Source of the DNA: Desulfomonile tiedjei | GTDB taxonomy: Bacteria; Desulfobacterota; Desulfomonilia; Desulfomonilales; Desulfomonilaceae | Length of the DNA stretch: 53,986 nucleotides | Assembly (NCBI GenBank): GCA_016218715.1 | Contig: JACRDG010000088.1 | Coordinates: forward strand, 1-53,986 | Direction of reading: 5' to 3' | Shown here: positions 1 through 8,483 of the stretch, piece after piece | Position numbering within the stretch: the stretch's first letter is position 1 | Layout of the letters: every line of letters starts with the position of its first letter | Made by a program: the position numbers and the translations under genes | Notes under the pieces: generated by a model | What the model was told of the DNA's origin: nothing | What the model saw: the letters and a program-made list of their open reading frames with translations, nothing else | The model's database searches: none

Positions 1-631
1 GAGTGGAAGGATGCTGAGGCCCCATGTTGAGGAACATCAGATCGCTCTCCTCGCTGTCGCTCTTCATCCCCCATTCTTCAGGCCGGAATTGCGCCGCGAG
101 TTCCTCTTCTTGGGCTTTTTCTTCGGGCAGCTCGAATATCCCCATCTCGGTCGCGCGCGCGGGGTGCTCTTTCCGAAGCGGGTGACCCTGCCAGGTCGGC
201 GGCATGAGAAGACGCCTGAGATTCGGATGCCCCACAAAGGTGACTCCGAACATGTCCCAGATCTCTCGTTCGTACCAGTTCGCAGCAGGCCAGATGTCCG
301 TGATGCTTTGCGTAGAGGGGAGTTCGCCGTTCAAGGCGACTTTGAGCCTCAAGTCTTCGTTGCGGTCAAATGAGAGGAGATGGTACACCAGGGAAAAAGA
401 GGCGTCAGGTTGGCCGGTTCGGTTATTTCGGACCCTTTCGTCGATCGCGGTCAGGTCGTACAGCATCCGATACGGTCCGGAAATCTCGGATTTCAGAAAG
501 CGGAGAACTGCTGGTAACTTGGCCTCCGGCACCCACAGAGTCGGCACATCGTCACGGGTCGGCTGAGACGTGAACGAGTCTTCACCGAACCGATCCGCCA
601 ATTCCTGTAGGGCGCTCCCCGAAAAATCCAT
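1..631 (-). CDS. nuoCD: NADH-quinone oxidoreductase subunit C/D fusion (partial)
   Basis: Fused complex I subunit that forms part of the peripheral arm near the quinone site. The start is the ATG at 631, preceded by GAGG seven bases upstream. The translation begins [18 protein letters not shown], then follows the NuoC (30 kDa) pattern, with [14 protein letters not shown] and [11 protein letters not shown] around residues 110-140. It passes without a stop through a Glu-rich linker into [10 protein letters not shown], the classic start of NuoD (49 kDa). The gene leaves the window at base 1, so only the NuoC half and the first residues of NuoD are visible. It is the third gene of a leftward nuoA-nuoB-nuoCD operon. 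The 165-base gap from nuoB holds a palindromic repeat. The C-D fusion is known in enterobacteria and in many other bacteria. Identity is certain; the full length is not known. Confidence 0.93.
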   Translation of the reverse strand, partial: MDFSGSALQELADRFGEDSFTSQPTRDDVPTLWVPEAKLPAVLRFLKSEISGPYRMLYDLTAIDERVRNNRTGQPDASFSLVYHLLSFDRNEDLRLKVALNGELPSTQSITDIWPAANWYEREIWDMFGVTFVGHPNLRRLLMPPTWQGHPLRKEHPARATEMGIFELPEEKAQEEELAAQFRPEEWGMKSDSEESDLMFLNMGPQHPST

Positions 632-638
632 CACCGCG

Positions 639-717
639 GCCTCACTGGCTGTATTGGTGGGGCAGACATCTTGCCTGTCATTTTCTTGATGGACAGGCGA
701 GACGCCTGTCCCACCAA
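639..717. repeat. Dispersed palindromic repeat, family A, copy 1
   Basis: The 64-base core at 654-717 is a large imperfect inverted repeat. The left arm TTGGTGGGGCAGACATCTTG and the right arm ending in GACGCCTGTCCCACCAA can fold on each other over about 25 bases. The same core, plus about 12 conserved bases to its left (CYGGCTGTA), recurs at 35767-35838. Half-copies occur near 33321 and 33518. It lies between nuoB and nuoCD, so it would be transcribed as a stem-loop inside the nuo mRNA. Confidence 0.8.
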
Positions 718-796
718 ATCGCCCGCCATCGGACACCGCACTTGCGGAAAGAAGCATCAGGTTCACGGCACACGCGAGGCGTGCGAACAGCAAAAT

Positions 797-1432
797 CTAC
801 ACTTCATCCGGGGACCGGAGCACGTCGACCTTCTGTCGCCACCCCCTCTTCTGGTCGCGCAGGGAAGGACGGGGAGGCCTCGCCACCTCACGTCGGCCCA
901 CAAAGCGGCTCAGAGGACGCCTCTCGCGGCCGACCGCCTCCCGGAGGAGGAGAAGACCTTCCATGAAAGTGTCGGGCCTGGGCGGGCAACCCGGGACGTA
1001 TACGTCAACGGGCATGAACGTGTCCACTCCCTGAACCACGCTATAAATGTCGTACATACCGCCGGAGTTGGCACAGGAACCCATGGAAATCACCCAGCGC
1101 GGCTCCATCATCTGCTGGTAAAGGCGCCTGATGATGGGGGCCATCTTGATGAATACGGTCCCCGCAATCACCATAAGGTCGGCTTCTCGCGGAGTTCCTC
1201 GGATCACCTCCATGCCGAATCGCGCGACGTCGTATTTGCTGGTAAAGGCCGCGGCCATTTCCACGTAGCAACACGAGAGGCCAAAGTTGAAGGGCCAAAT
1301 CGAATTCTTTCTGCCCCACGCAAGGAGATCCTCCAACCGCGAGAGAATGACACTCTGTCGAACGGTGTCGGCAGTGTTGTCCGCGGCTGAAGCTGAAGCG
1401 ATAGTACCTCCTGACCAGATCATCGTTGGCAT
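797..1432 (-). CDS. nuoB: NADH-quinone oxidoreductase subunit B
   Basis: The 211-residue complex I subunit that carries iron-sulfur cluster N2, the last electron carrier before quinone. Visible signatures are SCCYVEM (the adjacent cysteine pair), [12 protein letters not shown] and [16 protein letters not shown], which together supply the four cluster ligands. The C-terminal 45 residues are basic and longer than in a minimal NuoB. The ATG at 1432 has AGGGGG very close upstream; the ATG at 1423 is an alternative. The gene lies 99 bases downstream of nuoA and 165 bases upstream of nuoCD in the same leftward operon. Family assignment is certain; the exact start is less so. Confidence 0.95.
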   Translation of the reverse strand: MPTMIWSGGTIASASAADNTADTVRQSVILSRLEDLLAWGRKNSIWPFNFGLSCCYVEMAAAFTSKYDVARFGMEVIRGTPREADLMVIAGTVFIKMAPIIRRLYQQMMEPRWVISMGSCANSGGMYDIYSVVQGVDTFMPVDVYVPGCPPRPDTFMEGLLLLREAVGRERRPLSRFVGRREVARPPRPSLRDQKRGWRQKVDVLRSPDEV

Positions 1433-1531
1433 TATCCCCCTGTCTTCTCAGCGCATGAACGCCAGCCGAACAAGCCCGCGCGCATCGATCGAGACGTGCG
1501 AACAGTCTTGCCTGATTCGGCCTGAGCGCTG

Positions 1532-1933
1532 CTATCGCGGATCATTGCTGTTCTTGACTTGACGTGCAGGCTCGGCGCCCCGCAGATCCAGCGCTCCGAT
1601 TCGCCACAGGTACGCCAACGCTGCAAGAAGAACGCCGATAAAGATGAGCACCTCGAGGTAACCACTCCAACCGACTTCCCGAAAGGCGCCCGCCCACGCC
1701 ACAACAAACAATGCCTCCAGGTCGAAGATAACGAAAAAAACCGCTATCAGATAGAACTTTACGTCAACCCGTATCCGGGCGGAGTGTGTCAGGGACATTC
1801 CCGATTCGTAAGGCTCGCCGGTTGTTCGTTCCCGGTGTGCCTCGCCCAGCACGTAGGAGATGCCCAAAATCACTCCGAGGAGTGCAACCACCATCACAAA
1901 GTAGAGTGCCAGCGGCCACAACACAGGGTCCAT
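1532..1933 (-). CDS. nuoA: NADH-quinone oxidoreductase subunit A
   Basis: Small membrane subunit of complex I (133 residues) that lies over the quinone chamber. Three hydrophobic helices are visible at about residues 5-28, 62-85 and 90-112. The family motifs are GEPYESGM, RIRVDVKFYLIAVFFVIFDLEALF and the Trp-Ala pair that follows. The ATG at 1933 has GAGG eight bases upstream. This is the first nuo gene of the leftward operon and is followed by nuoB. The 257 bases upstream hold no gene I can support; the operon promoter should lie there, but no clear -35/-10 pair is visible. Confidence 0.95.
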   Translation of the reverse strand: MDPVLWPLALYFVMVVALLGVILGISYVLGEAHRERTTGEPYESGMSLTHSARIRVDVKFYLIAVFFVIFDLEALFVVAWAGAFREVGWSGYLEVLIFIGVLLAALAYLWRIGALDLRGAEPARQVKNSNDPR

Positions 1934-2190
1934 CGGCTCATCCTCGATCCCGCTCGTCCTGCTCTCCGAAGCAGATGCTCACGATGCAAACCCGCTCCAG
2001 GAATCTGTGAGATAAATCTCCGATCCGGTACGGGACGAGTCACTCCGCTTTCCGGGCAGCAAGAGCTGCGGTTCGGTTAGAATACCGTCTCGGCGGCCCT
2101 TTGTAAAGAGCGGAGAAGCCAGAGCCGGCGGTAACGCATCGCGGGGGCATTCTCCCCTCGTCCCCGCCGTTACCGTCACGTTCATCACCG

Positions 2191-2928
2191 TTACTGCTGG
2201 GAAACGCGGCGGGCCTGAGGGGAGCTTTCCGCGAGCCTGGTTGCCAGACCGAGGGCAGCGGACAGCAGGGTGGGCAACCTGTCGGGACTACTATCGTTCC
2301 ATACGAGCACCAGTTCCTGTGGTCGTATCATCAGGGAATTGATGCCGCGATGATGCTTCACGCAAAAAAGCCGCAGATCGGGGTTGAACACCCAGGGGGG
2401 AGACTCCCGCCTGCCGAACAGGGTGAACAGCAGCGAAAAGGCCCGGTCAGCCGGGAAGTCATATGTGCGCAGGGAGCGATTCGACGCGAACCCGCGAAAC
2501 AACGTGCTCGAAGACCTGACCAGATGTGCCTCCGCTGGGAACTCAATCCCCTCGCCAGTGACAATGCAAACGGTCGACCGGAAGACCAGGGGGCCTCGGA
2601 CAAGGTAGTCCCATACCAGAAAATCCGTGATGACGACGTTAAATCCCTGGACCGTACCTCGCAGGGTCTTCAAAATCTCGCCGTAACAGAATGGCGACTC
2701 TTTCGTGCCGGGAAAGATCACCTTGGGAAGAAGGAGTTCCGACAGGGCTGGAGACCTCTCTCTGGTGCCGTCGAATACGAGTCCCATCTTCTCCCCGACC
2801 GCGCGCCATTTCTTCTTCCACCTCGCTTCTATAAAGGCTCCGGCGATATCGCCGGCAAGAAAGGTTGTGATGAAAATAAGGCCGCACGCGGCGGCGACGA
2901 GGAGATGTACCAATTGATCCGTATCCAT
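2191..2928 (-). CDS. Membrane-anchored protein of unknown function
   Basis: A 245-residue protein, starting at the ATG at 2928 with GAGGG about eight bases upstream. The reading frame is open much further back, to 3165, but that part looks non-coding (low-complexity Gly/Pro/Arg). One hydrophobic helix lies at about residues 6-28, followed by a basic cytoplasmic stretch (ARWKKKWRAVGEKMGLVF). The soluble domain has the pattern LRGTVQGFNVVITDF...LVFRSTVCIVTG...IEFPAEAHL..., ending in LFCVKHHRG and IRPQELVLVW. That resembles uncharacterised bacterial proteins of the type 'membrane anchor plus GxYxGRxVxxFDY...QTVVLFRS', recalled from memory and not checked. No catalytic motif is seen. It stands alone behind the nuo operon and diverges from glgX. 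Function unknown. Confidence 0.65.
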   Translation of the reverse strand: MDTDQLVHLLVAAACGLIFITTFLAGDIAGAFIEARWKKKWRAVGEKMGLVFDGTRERSPALSELLLPKVIFPGTKESPFCYGEILKTLRGTVQGFNVVITDFLVWDYLVRGPLVFRSTVCIVTGEGIEFPAEAHLVRSSSTLFRGFASNRSLRTYDFPADRAFSLLFTLFGRRESPPWVFNPDLRLFCVKHHRGINSLMIRPQELVLVWNDSSPDRLPTLLSAALGLATRLAESSPQARRVSQQ

Positions 2929-3464
2929 CTGCGCACCCTCGCCTCGGGGCCCGATCGGTAAATCCGTAATTCCAAGAAGAGCACCAGCAATCTTGTCACG
3001 CCCCGTTCCAGCGGAGGTCCCCCGCGGTCCCCCTGTTGTCTCCTTCAGGCCCGGCAAGACCGGGCTGATTCCTGGGCCGTTCGCTGCTTCTCCGTCAGCG
3101 CAGGCCCTCGTTCCCGCGGCACGAACACTTGTGGAAACTGCGGGATCCGTGCGGCAATGTATCAACTTAATTATAACAACTCGAACTCGGGAGCGTTATA
3201 AGAAAAAGGGACCCGTCCGGCGGGCCCAGACCGGTGGCAGGAATCACGAGGAGGCTGGGAGCCGCTGGTCTTGACTCGTCCATCAGTGGTGAGATACTGT
3301 GGTAACAGCCACGCAGGTTGCTTCACACTGCGATCGTCTTCTGTCGGCAGCCTACGCCGGGGCATTAGACCACCGGGTCACTTTCGGTCGAATCCCGTGC
3401 AAAGCCCGACGCGCTGCCTCCCGTCTTCTGAGAAAGCTCATGAGCGAGAAACGAGGAAGAGACT
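2929..3464. other. Intergenic region between the unknown gene and glgX
   Basis: Divergent 536-base gap. Bases 3166-3210 are AT-rich, with TATAAT on the minus strand near 3172 and TTATAAG on the plus strand near 3195, but neither has a convincing -35 element. GTGG-TAACAG-CCAC near 3300 can form a small hairpin in the glgX leader. No gene or repeat is recognised here. Confidence 0.4.
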
Positions 3465-5564
3465 ATGAATGGGAGCATCGGGCAGGGTAAGAGCTATCCG
3501 CTCGGCGCAACGGTTTACCCCGATGGCGTCAATTTCAGTGTGTTCTCCAAGCACGCTGAGGTCGTGGAGTTGCTGCTCTTCGACCGCGTCGATGAGCCGA
3601 AACCCGCCCGAGTCATTCGTCTCGACCCGGCAAAGAACAAAACGTACCACTACTGGCACGTGTTCGTGCCGGATATCGCAGCGGGTCAGCTCTACGGCTA
3701 TCGTGCCATCGGACCCTTCGAGCCGCGGAGAGGTCTTCGTTTCGATCGCGACAAGGTCCTGCTCGACCCGTACAGCCGAGCGGTTGTGGTGCCGGAGAAT
3801 TTCAGCCGACCCGCGGCAAGCGAGCCCGGAGATAACGCTGCGACCGCGATGAAGAGCGTGGTCGCCGACCCTCGAATGTACGACTGGGAAGGTGATACTC
3901 AGCTCAGAACCCCCTTTGCGAGAACCGTGATCTACGAGATGCACGTGGCGGGATTCACGCGGCATCCCAATTCGGGGCTCTCCTCGGAGAAACGGGGCAC
4001 GTACGCGGGTTTGATCGAGAAGATTCCCTATCTGCAGAATCTTGGCATCACCGCGGTGGAATTGCTCCCGGTCTTTCAGTTTGACGAGCATGACGCTCCT
4101 CTCGGCCTTACCAACTACTGGGGGTACTCCCCGGTATCGTTCTTCGCACCTCATCACGGGTACAGTTCCCGGAAAGACCCGCTCGGTCCGCTGGACGAAT
4201 TCCGAGACATGGTCAAGGCGCTCCATCGGGCAGGCATCGAAGTGATCCTGGATGTGGTCTACAACCACACGGCGGAAGGTGATCACGTGGGTCCGACCAT
4301 CTGCTTCCGAGGCCTTGCAAACAGCGTGTACTACATTCTGGAGAGCGATCGGGAGGATTACGCCAACTACACGGGGTGCGGCAACACCCTCAACGCGAAT
4401 CAGCCCATCGTGCGCCGGTTGATCATTGACAGTCTCCATTACTGGGTCGACGAAATGCACGTAGACGGTTTCAGATTCGACCTGGCTTCAATCCTTTCCC
4501 GTGACGAATCCGGCAAGCCCATGGACAACCCGCCCGTGCTGTGGGACATCGAATCCGATCCTGCGCTGGCGGGGATCAAGCTGATCGCCGAAGCGTGGGA
4601 TGCCGCCGGCCTTTATCAGGTCGGGGGGTTCGTCGGCGATAGCTGGAAAGAATGGAACGGTAAATTCCGGGATGACGTGCGGAGCTTCTTTCGGGAAGAC
4701 AACGGCATGGTCTCCCGAATGGCTTCCCGGTTGCTGGCCAGTCCCGACATCTACGGGTACGAAGAGCGTGAGCCTGAGCAAAGCGTCAACTTCATTACGT
4801 GCCACGACGGCTTCACCCTCAACGATCTCGTCTCGTTCAATGTCAAGCATAACGAAGCCAATGGGGAAGAGAACCGCGACGGCTCGGACGCGAACCTGAG
4901 CTGGAACTGCGGGGTGGAAGGACCGTCAGACGATCCCGAGAACGAGGAACTGCGCAATCGGCAGGTGAAAAACTTCCTCATCGTCACGATCGTCTCGTTG
5001 GGCACGCCCATGATTCTCATGGGTGACGAGGTGCGACGTACGCAGCGAGGAAATAACAACGCCTACTGTCAAGACAATGAAATCAGTTGGTTCGACTGGT
5101 CGCTCTTCGAGAAGCATGGTGACGTTCATAGGCTGGTCAAGCAGCTCATATCCTATCGCCAGCATCGCGGGGCCGCGCTGATGGAGTACAACCTGAGTCT
5201 CAACCGGCTCCTGCGGCACGCGCCCATCCAGTGGCACGGAGTGCGGCTGAACGAGCCCGATTGGGGCTACGAGTCACACAGCCTGGCTTTTACTGCAGGG
5301 ACTCTGACGGGGAGGTTGCTGTTTCACTGGATGATGAACGCTTACCGGAAGCCCCTCGAATTCGAGCTGCCGCGCATCGACGGGTCACCGTCCGGGTGGT
5401 GCCGGTGGATCGACACGTCGCTGGAATCACCCCATGACATTTGTGCCTGGTCGGAAGCTCTCCCGGTGCAGGAGCAGACGTATGTGGTCGCGCCGCGGTC
5501 CGTGGTCATGCTCTTCGCGCGAGTTTCTCCCAGTACATCGACCTCTGTCCTTCCCATGACATGA
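3465..5564 (+). CDS. glgX: Glycogen debranching enzyme GlgX (isoamylase type)
   Basis: A 699-residue cytoplasmic enzyme that hydrolyses alpha-1,6 branches of glycogen or limit dextrin. It has an N-terminal CBM48-like domain (residues about 10-120, GATVYPDGVNFSVFSKHA) and then a GH13_11 alpha-amylase barrel. The catalytic residues are visible: Asp339 in VDGFRFDLAS (nucleophile), Glu376 in LIAEAWD (acid/base) and Asp448 in TCHDGFT. Further family motifs are TNYWGYSPVSFFAPH and VVYNHTAEG. The length matches GlgX/TreX. The ATG has GAGGA seven bases upstream. It stands alone, with no other glycogen gene in the window, and converges on the phosphate-transport pair. The long antisense frame across its first kilobase is a GC-composition shadow. 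Confidence 0.94.
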   Translation: MNGSIGQGKSYPLGATVYPDGVNFSVFSKHAEVVELLLFDRVDEPKPARVIRLDPAKNKTYHYWHVFVPDIAAGQLYGYRAIGPFEPRRGLRFDRDKVLLDPYSRAVVVPENFSRPAASEPGDNAATAMKSVVADPRMYDWEGDTQLRTPFARTVIYEMHVAGFTRHPNSGLSSEKRGTYAGLIEKIPYLQNLGITAVELLPVFQFDEHDAPLGLTNYWGYSPVSFFAPHHGYSSRKDPLGPLDEFRDMVKALHRAGIEVILDVVYNHTAEGDHVGPTICFRGLANSVYYILESDREDYANYTGCGNTLNANQPIVRRLIIDSLHYWVDEMHVDGFRFDLASILSRDESGKPMDNPPVLWDIESDPALAGIKLIAEAWDAAGLYQVGGFVGDSWKEWNGKFRDDVRSFFREDNGMVSRMASRLLASPDIYGYEEREPEQSVNFITCHDGFTLNDLVSFNVKHNEANGEENRDGSDANLSWNCGVEGPSDDPENEELRNRQVKNFLIVTIVSLGTPMILMGDEVRRTQRGNNNAYCQDNEISWFDWSLFEKHGDVHRLVKQLISYRQHRGAALMEYNLSLNRLLRHAPIQWHGVRLNEPDWGYESHSLAFTAGTLTGRLLFHWMMNAYRKPLEFELPRIDGSPSGWCRWIDTSLESPHDICAWSEALPVQEQTYVVAPRSVVMLFARVSPSTSTSVLPMT

Positions 5565-5592
5565 ATTTCGGGACTACACGGCCGATCCGCGC

Positions 5593-6261
5593 CTATCGCG
5601 CAATCATGATCCGGACCTGGTCCGCCGAATTCTCCAGGTGATCGGCAATGTCTCCGGTAGTCTCCACGAGTCTTACCATCAAGAAGAACGCCTTCGGATC
5701 CAGATCGTCGTCTGCGAAGAGGCGGATCAGCATAGTCTTTTCCAGATCGTCCGATTCTTTTTCCCGGAATCGGATCTCTCTGATGATGTCTTTGACTGCC
5801 TGGCGGTCCGCTTCGGTACGGCTTCTGAAGTACGTATGGGCCCGCAGAACCATTTCCGGGAGAAATCCCAGGTAATCCCCAACCTCTTTGACCAACAACG
5901 TGTATTCGCGCTCGATATCCCGCGGCAGAACGAGGTGGTAGTACGACATCCAATAGAGCGCGTTCTTGACACAATCCACGACCTTGTCCGCTTCTCTGAG
6001 AAACGCGAAAAAGACCGACTTCTCAACTGGCATGAGGAGCGAGGCCGGGAGGTGTGCCCGGATATTTCGCTTGATCCTGTCGGCTTCGGCTTCAATGTCT
6101 CGGATCTCTTCCTTCAAGAACAGGAACTGGTCCCTGTCGTCTTTGAAGTAGCATTCCACGGCCTTGACGAACAGCGGCCCACACTGGGCCACTTTCACCG
6201 CGTGGTTGAACGTTTTCTCAAAAGGCGAGCGAGCTAGTAAACCGAGAAAAGGGTTTCGCAT
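5593..6261 (-). CDS. DUF47 family PhoU-like protein (TIGR00153)
   Basis: A 222-residue all-helical protein of the DUF47/TIGR00153 family, related to PhoU. It starts RNPFLGLLARSPFEKTFNHAVKV. It contains the paired-helix pattern EIRDIEAEADRIKRNIRAHLPASLLMPVEKSVFFAFLREADKVVDCVKNA and a second, similar half ending ETTGDIADHLENSADQVR. Acidic and His residues in these helices bind metal in PhoU homologues. The start has GGGAGGT, overlapping the end region of the upstream pit gene; only three bases separate the two genes, so they are almost surely translationally coupled. The pairing with a PiT transporter is the usual genomic arrangement and points to regulation of phosphate import. Family certain, biochemical role inferred. 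Confidence 0.9.
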   Translation of the reverse strand: MRNPFLGLLARSPFEKTFNHAVKVAQCGPLFVKAVECYFKDDRDQFLFLKEEIRDIEAEADRIKRNIRAHLPASLLMPVEKSVFFAFLREADKVVDCVKNALYWMSYYHLVLPRDIEREYTLLVKEVGDYLGFLPEMVLRAHTYFRSRTEADRQAVKDIIREIRFREKESDDLEKTMLIRLFADDDLDPKAFFLMVRLVETTGDIADHLENSADQVRIMIAR

Positions 6262-6264
6262 AGG

Positions 6265-7500
6265 TCACCTCCCTGCAAAGACGGCCATAAGGATAACATA
6301 GATCACTGCCGACGTTGCCGCTGCTACCGGAACCGTGATCATCCAGTAGAGCATGATCTTCCAGAGTATTCGCAAGTCGAGCGCATCCATTCCTCTTGCC
6401 AGACCTACTCCCACAAACGCGCCGACCGCCGCATGAGTCGTCGAAACCGGAAGCCCCATCATGGAGGCAACAAGAATCACGGAAGCCGCGGAGAATTCCA
6501 CAGTGAATCCGCGGACGCTCGTCAATTCGGTGATCTTCGACCCCATCGTCTCAATGACCCGGTATCCCCAGGTGCAAATTCCCACACAGATCATTGCCCC
6601 ACCGAAGGCCAGCAACCAGATTGGAACCGGGGCCTTTTCCGCCACCGACCCCGTCGAGAAAATGTAGTAAATCCCAGCCAGGGGACCCATGGCATTGGCC
6701 ACGTCGTTGGCTCCGTTCCCGAAAGCCACGTAGCTGGAGGTCATCACCTGGAGATACCGGAAGATCTCTTCCGCAACCGCAATATTCCACCGACGAAGCG
6801 CAAATCTGAAAGCCGCGGCGCACAGGAGGTAACTAACAGCCGCGACCATTCCGGGAACGACTGCCACCCAGACCCCCTCGATGCCGAGCTTTTGGCCCAT
6901 CGGCGTATCGAGAAAGAGCGAAAGCGTCATGATGAACATCGTTGCCGCGACCAGCAGAGGACCGGTCCTGGCAGCGCCCCCTGCGGTGTCCATGCGCGAG
7001 AGTATCGTCCTGTCAATGAACTTGAAGATCAGGAAGGCCGCCACGCCGCTCAGGATCGGCGACAGCACCCACGACGTCACGATGAAGGCCACCTTGCCCC
7101 AATACACGATCGAAGGCCCTCCGGAGACAAGGCCGACCCCGATCATGGCCCCGACGATGGAATGCGTTGTAGAGACCGGCAGGTTCCTGTACGTGGAGAG
7201 ACAGACCCACAGTGAGGCAGCGAGAAGGGCCGCGAGGAGAGCAAGGGCGATCTCTTTGGGATTGCCCAGGGCGCTGGTGTCGACGATCCCCTTACGAATC
7301 GTCTGAGCCACGTGCGATCCCACGAAAGTGGCGCCGAGGAACGTCAGGACAGTGGCTATAACAAGGGCCTGCCGTAACGTGATGACCTTTGCGCCCACAG
7401 CGGAAGCCATCGCGTTCGCGCAATCATTGGCCCCTATGTTCCAGGCCATGTACGCGCCCGCAAAAACGCTCAAAACAAGCAGGCTAGTTTCTAAGTTCAT
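6265..7500 (-). CDS. pit: PiT family inorganic phosphate transporter
   Basis: A 411-residue inner-membrane transporter (PF01384) for inorganic phosphate, moved with H+ or Na+ as a metal-phosphate complex. The duplicated family signature is clear: NIGANDCANAMASAVG at about residues 21-36 and GNGANDVANAMGPLAG in the second half. Each repeat also carries the LPVSTTHAxxGA motif (LPVSTTHSIVGAMIGVG and LPVSTTHAAVGAFVGVG). About ten transmembrane helices are apparent. The ATG at 7500 has AGAGGA about 14 bases upstream, a long spacing. It is the first gene of a two-gene operon with the DUF47 partner. Confidence 0.94.
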   Translation of the reverse strand: MNLETSLLVLSVFAGAYMAWNIGANDCANAMASAVGAKVITLRQALVIATVLTFLGATFVGSHVAQTIRKGIVDTSALGNPKEIALALLAALLAASLWVCLSTYRNLPVSTTHSIVGAMIGVGLVSGGPSIVYWGKVAFIVTSWVLSPILSGVAAFLIFKFIDRTILSRMDTAGGAARTGPLLVAATMFIMTLSLFLDTPMGQKLGIEGVWVAVVPGMVAAVSYLLCAAAFRFALRRWNIAVAEEIFRYLQVMTSSYVAFGNGANDVANAMGPLAGIYYIFSTGSVAEKAPVPIWLLAFGGAMICVGICTWGYRVIETMGSKITELTSVRGFTVEFSAASVILVASMMGLPVSTTHAAVGAFVGVGLARGMDALDLRILWKIMLYWMITVPVAAATSAVIYVILMAVFAGR

Positions 7501-8037
7501 GTACGGGAGCTTTTCCTCTTTGGATCACCACCGAGGCACTCGTCCTCGTCTTCCCGGCAAACCGGAGAAATGAGTTTGCCAGTTTACCAGATCGACCGCA
7601 CAGGTCAAACCTAATCCTAACGGATAGCTAACCGTTGTCTTACACAGGGCACTTGTGCGCTCAACCTGGACCACTGAAGAGGAACGTTTCTTCTCCCTCA
7701 TTCCGCAGGAGGCCGAAATCCAGGAAAAAGAAGCCGGCTCCCGAGTTCCGTCGCGACGACGTGAGACCACGGGATTGATCCAGAGTCAACAGCGTGGATG
7801 AGTAGCTCTGGGAAACTGAATGGGTACACGGACAGCTCGCTGCAAAGGCGCCGCGTCGGATACCTGGCGGGGGCCGCGGTACCGCGCGTCGGTCATCGAC
7901 AGAAGGCTTGAAAGCCGTTGCTGAATATGATTGAATTAACAAAAGGTCGCGGATGATCGCGTGATCCCGGGATTGCCGTGATCCACGATTTCTGTGAGTC
8001 CTCCTGGGACAAGCCCACAGGTTCGCGGTGCAGCACC
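7501..8037. other. Intergenic region upstream of pit and the MoaD-like gene
   Basis: Divergent gap of 537 bases. Bases 7639-7722 carry a degenerate copy of repeat family B, listed separately. The rest has no open frame with protein-like composition. Around 7945-7985 there are short overlapping palindromes built on GATC (GATCCCGGGATT, GTGATCCACG) of unknown meaning. No clear promoter is seen for either neighbour. Confidence 0.4.
7639..7722. repeat. Dispersed repeat, family B, degenerate copy 1
   Basis: CTTACACAGGGCAC at 7639-7652 is identical to 49719-49732. The alignment continues through a poorly conserved spacer into CTCATTCCGCAGGAGGCCGA (7697-7716), which matches GTCATTCCGGCGGAGGCCGG in the copy at 49776. 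The arm that would complete the palindrome is eroded here, so this looks like an old copy. Confidence 0.6.
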
Positions 8038-8277
8038 ATGAAGCTCCACATCCATCTCTACGCCTCTCTCGCGTCTCACCTCCCGGAAAAGTCCGACCGG
8101 AATTCGTGCTTCCTTGAAGTCGCCGACGGAATGACCATCCGGCAACTCCTCGAGCAGTTGGGAATCCCCGAGAATGCACCGAAGATTCTCTTCCGGAACG
8201 GCGTCCACGCGGAACTCGACGAAATCATGAAGGACGGGGATCGCGTCGCAGTCTTTCCGCCGATCGCCGGCGGCTGA
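8038..8277 (+). CDS. MoaD/ThiS-family sulfur carrier protein
   Basis: A 79-residue beta-grasp protein ending in PPIAGG, the C-terminal diglycine that is adenylated and thiocarboxylated in MoaD and ThiS. The fold pattern is clear: MKLHIHLYASLASHLP, then the helix MTIRQLLEQLGIP, the strand ILFRNGVHAELDEIMKDGDRVAVFPPIAGG. MoaD donates sulfur for pyranopterin dithiolene formation, and AOR-family enzymes need two such pterins per tungsten. An AOR gene lies 2.7 kb downstream on the same strand, separated by a chemoreceptor gene on the other strand. An earlier GTG at 7978 keeps the frame open, but the family's usual N-terminus begins at 8038; neither start has a strong ribosome site. Which enzyme it serves is inference. 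Confidence 0.88.
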   Translation: MKLHIHLYASLASHLPEKSDRNSCFLEVADGMTIRQLLEQLGIPENAPKILFRNGVHAELDEIMKDGDRVAVFPPIAGG

Positions 8278-8298
8278 TTTCATTTGGCCTTGGGGAAC

Positions 8299-8460
8299 CA
8301 AGTCTTGATGCAAGCTGGGGATGATAGTGACGGGGGCAGGGCTGGGCATTGCATCGGGACACCCCACATTCGTGCTGAACGACCCGCTGCCCGCAAAACG
8401 ACTCGGAATCACGTACGTCGGTTCCCCGGAGGATGCGCAAATTCAAACGCAAGATCCAGG
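8299..8460. repeat. Direct repeat C, left copy (flanks the chemoreceptor gene)
   Basis: This segment aligns in the same orientation with 10450-10594, at roughly three quarters identity by eye and with a few small gaps. The best block is CGTCGGTTCCCCGGAGGATG, identical over 20 bases at 8416-8435 and 10551-10570. A second block is CCCCACATTC. The two copies bracket the methyl-accepting chemotaxis gene. No protein family is recognised in any frame of the repeat. Confidence 0.75.
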
Positions 8461-8483
8461 TATTGTATGGGAATGCCAGGGGT

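Noticed and set aside
3340-3420. GTGCAAAGCCCGACGC in the glgX leader, slightly like the GEMM c-di-GMP riboswitch core
   Set aside because: The second conserved block and tetraloop-receptor elements are missing; the match is too short.
3438-4460. A 340-codon open frame antisense to glgX
   Set aside because: Same reason: it mirrors catalytic GlgX codons and has no ribosome site or recognisable domain.
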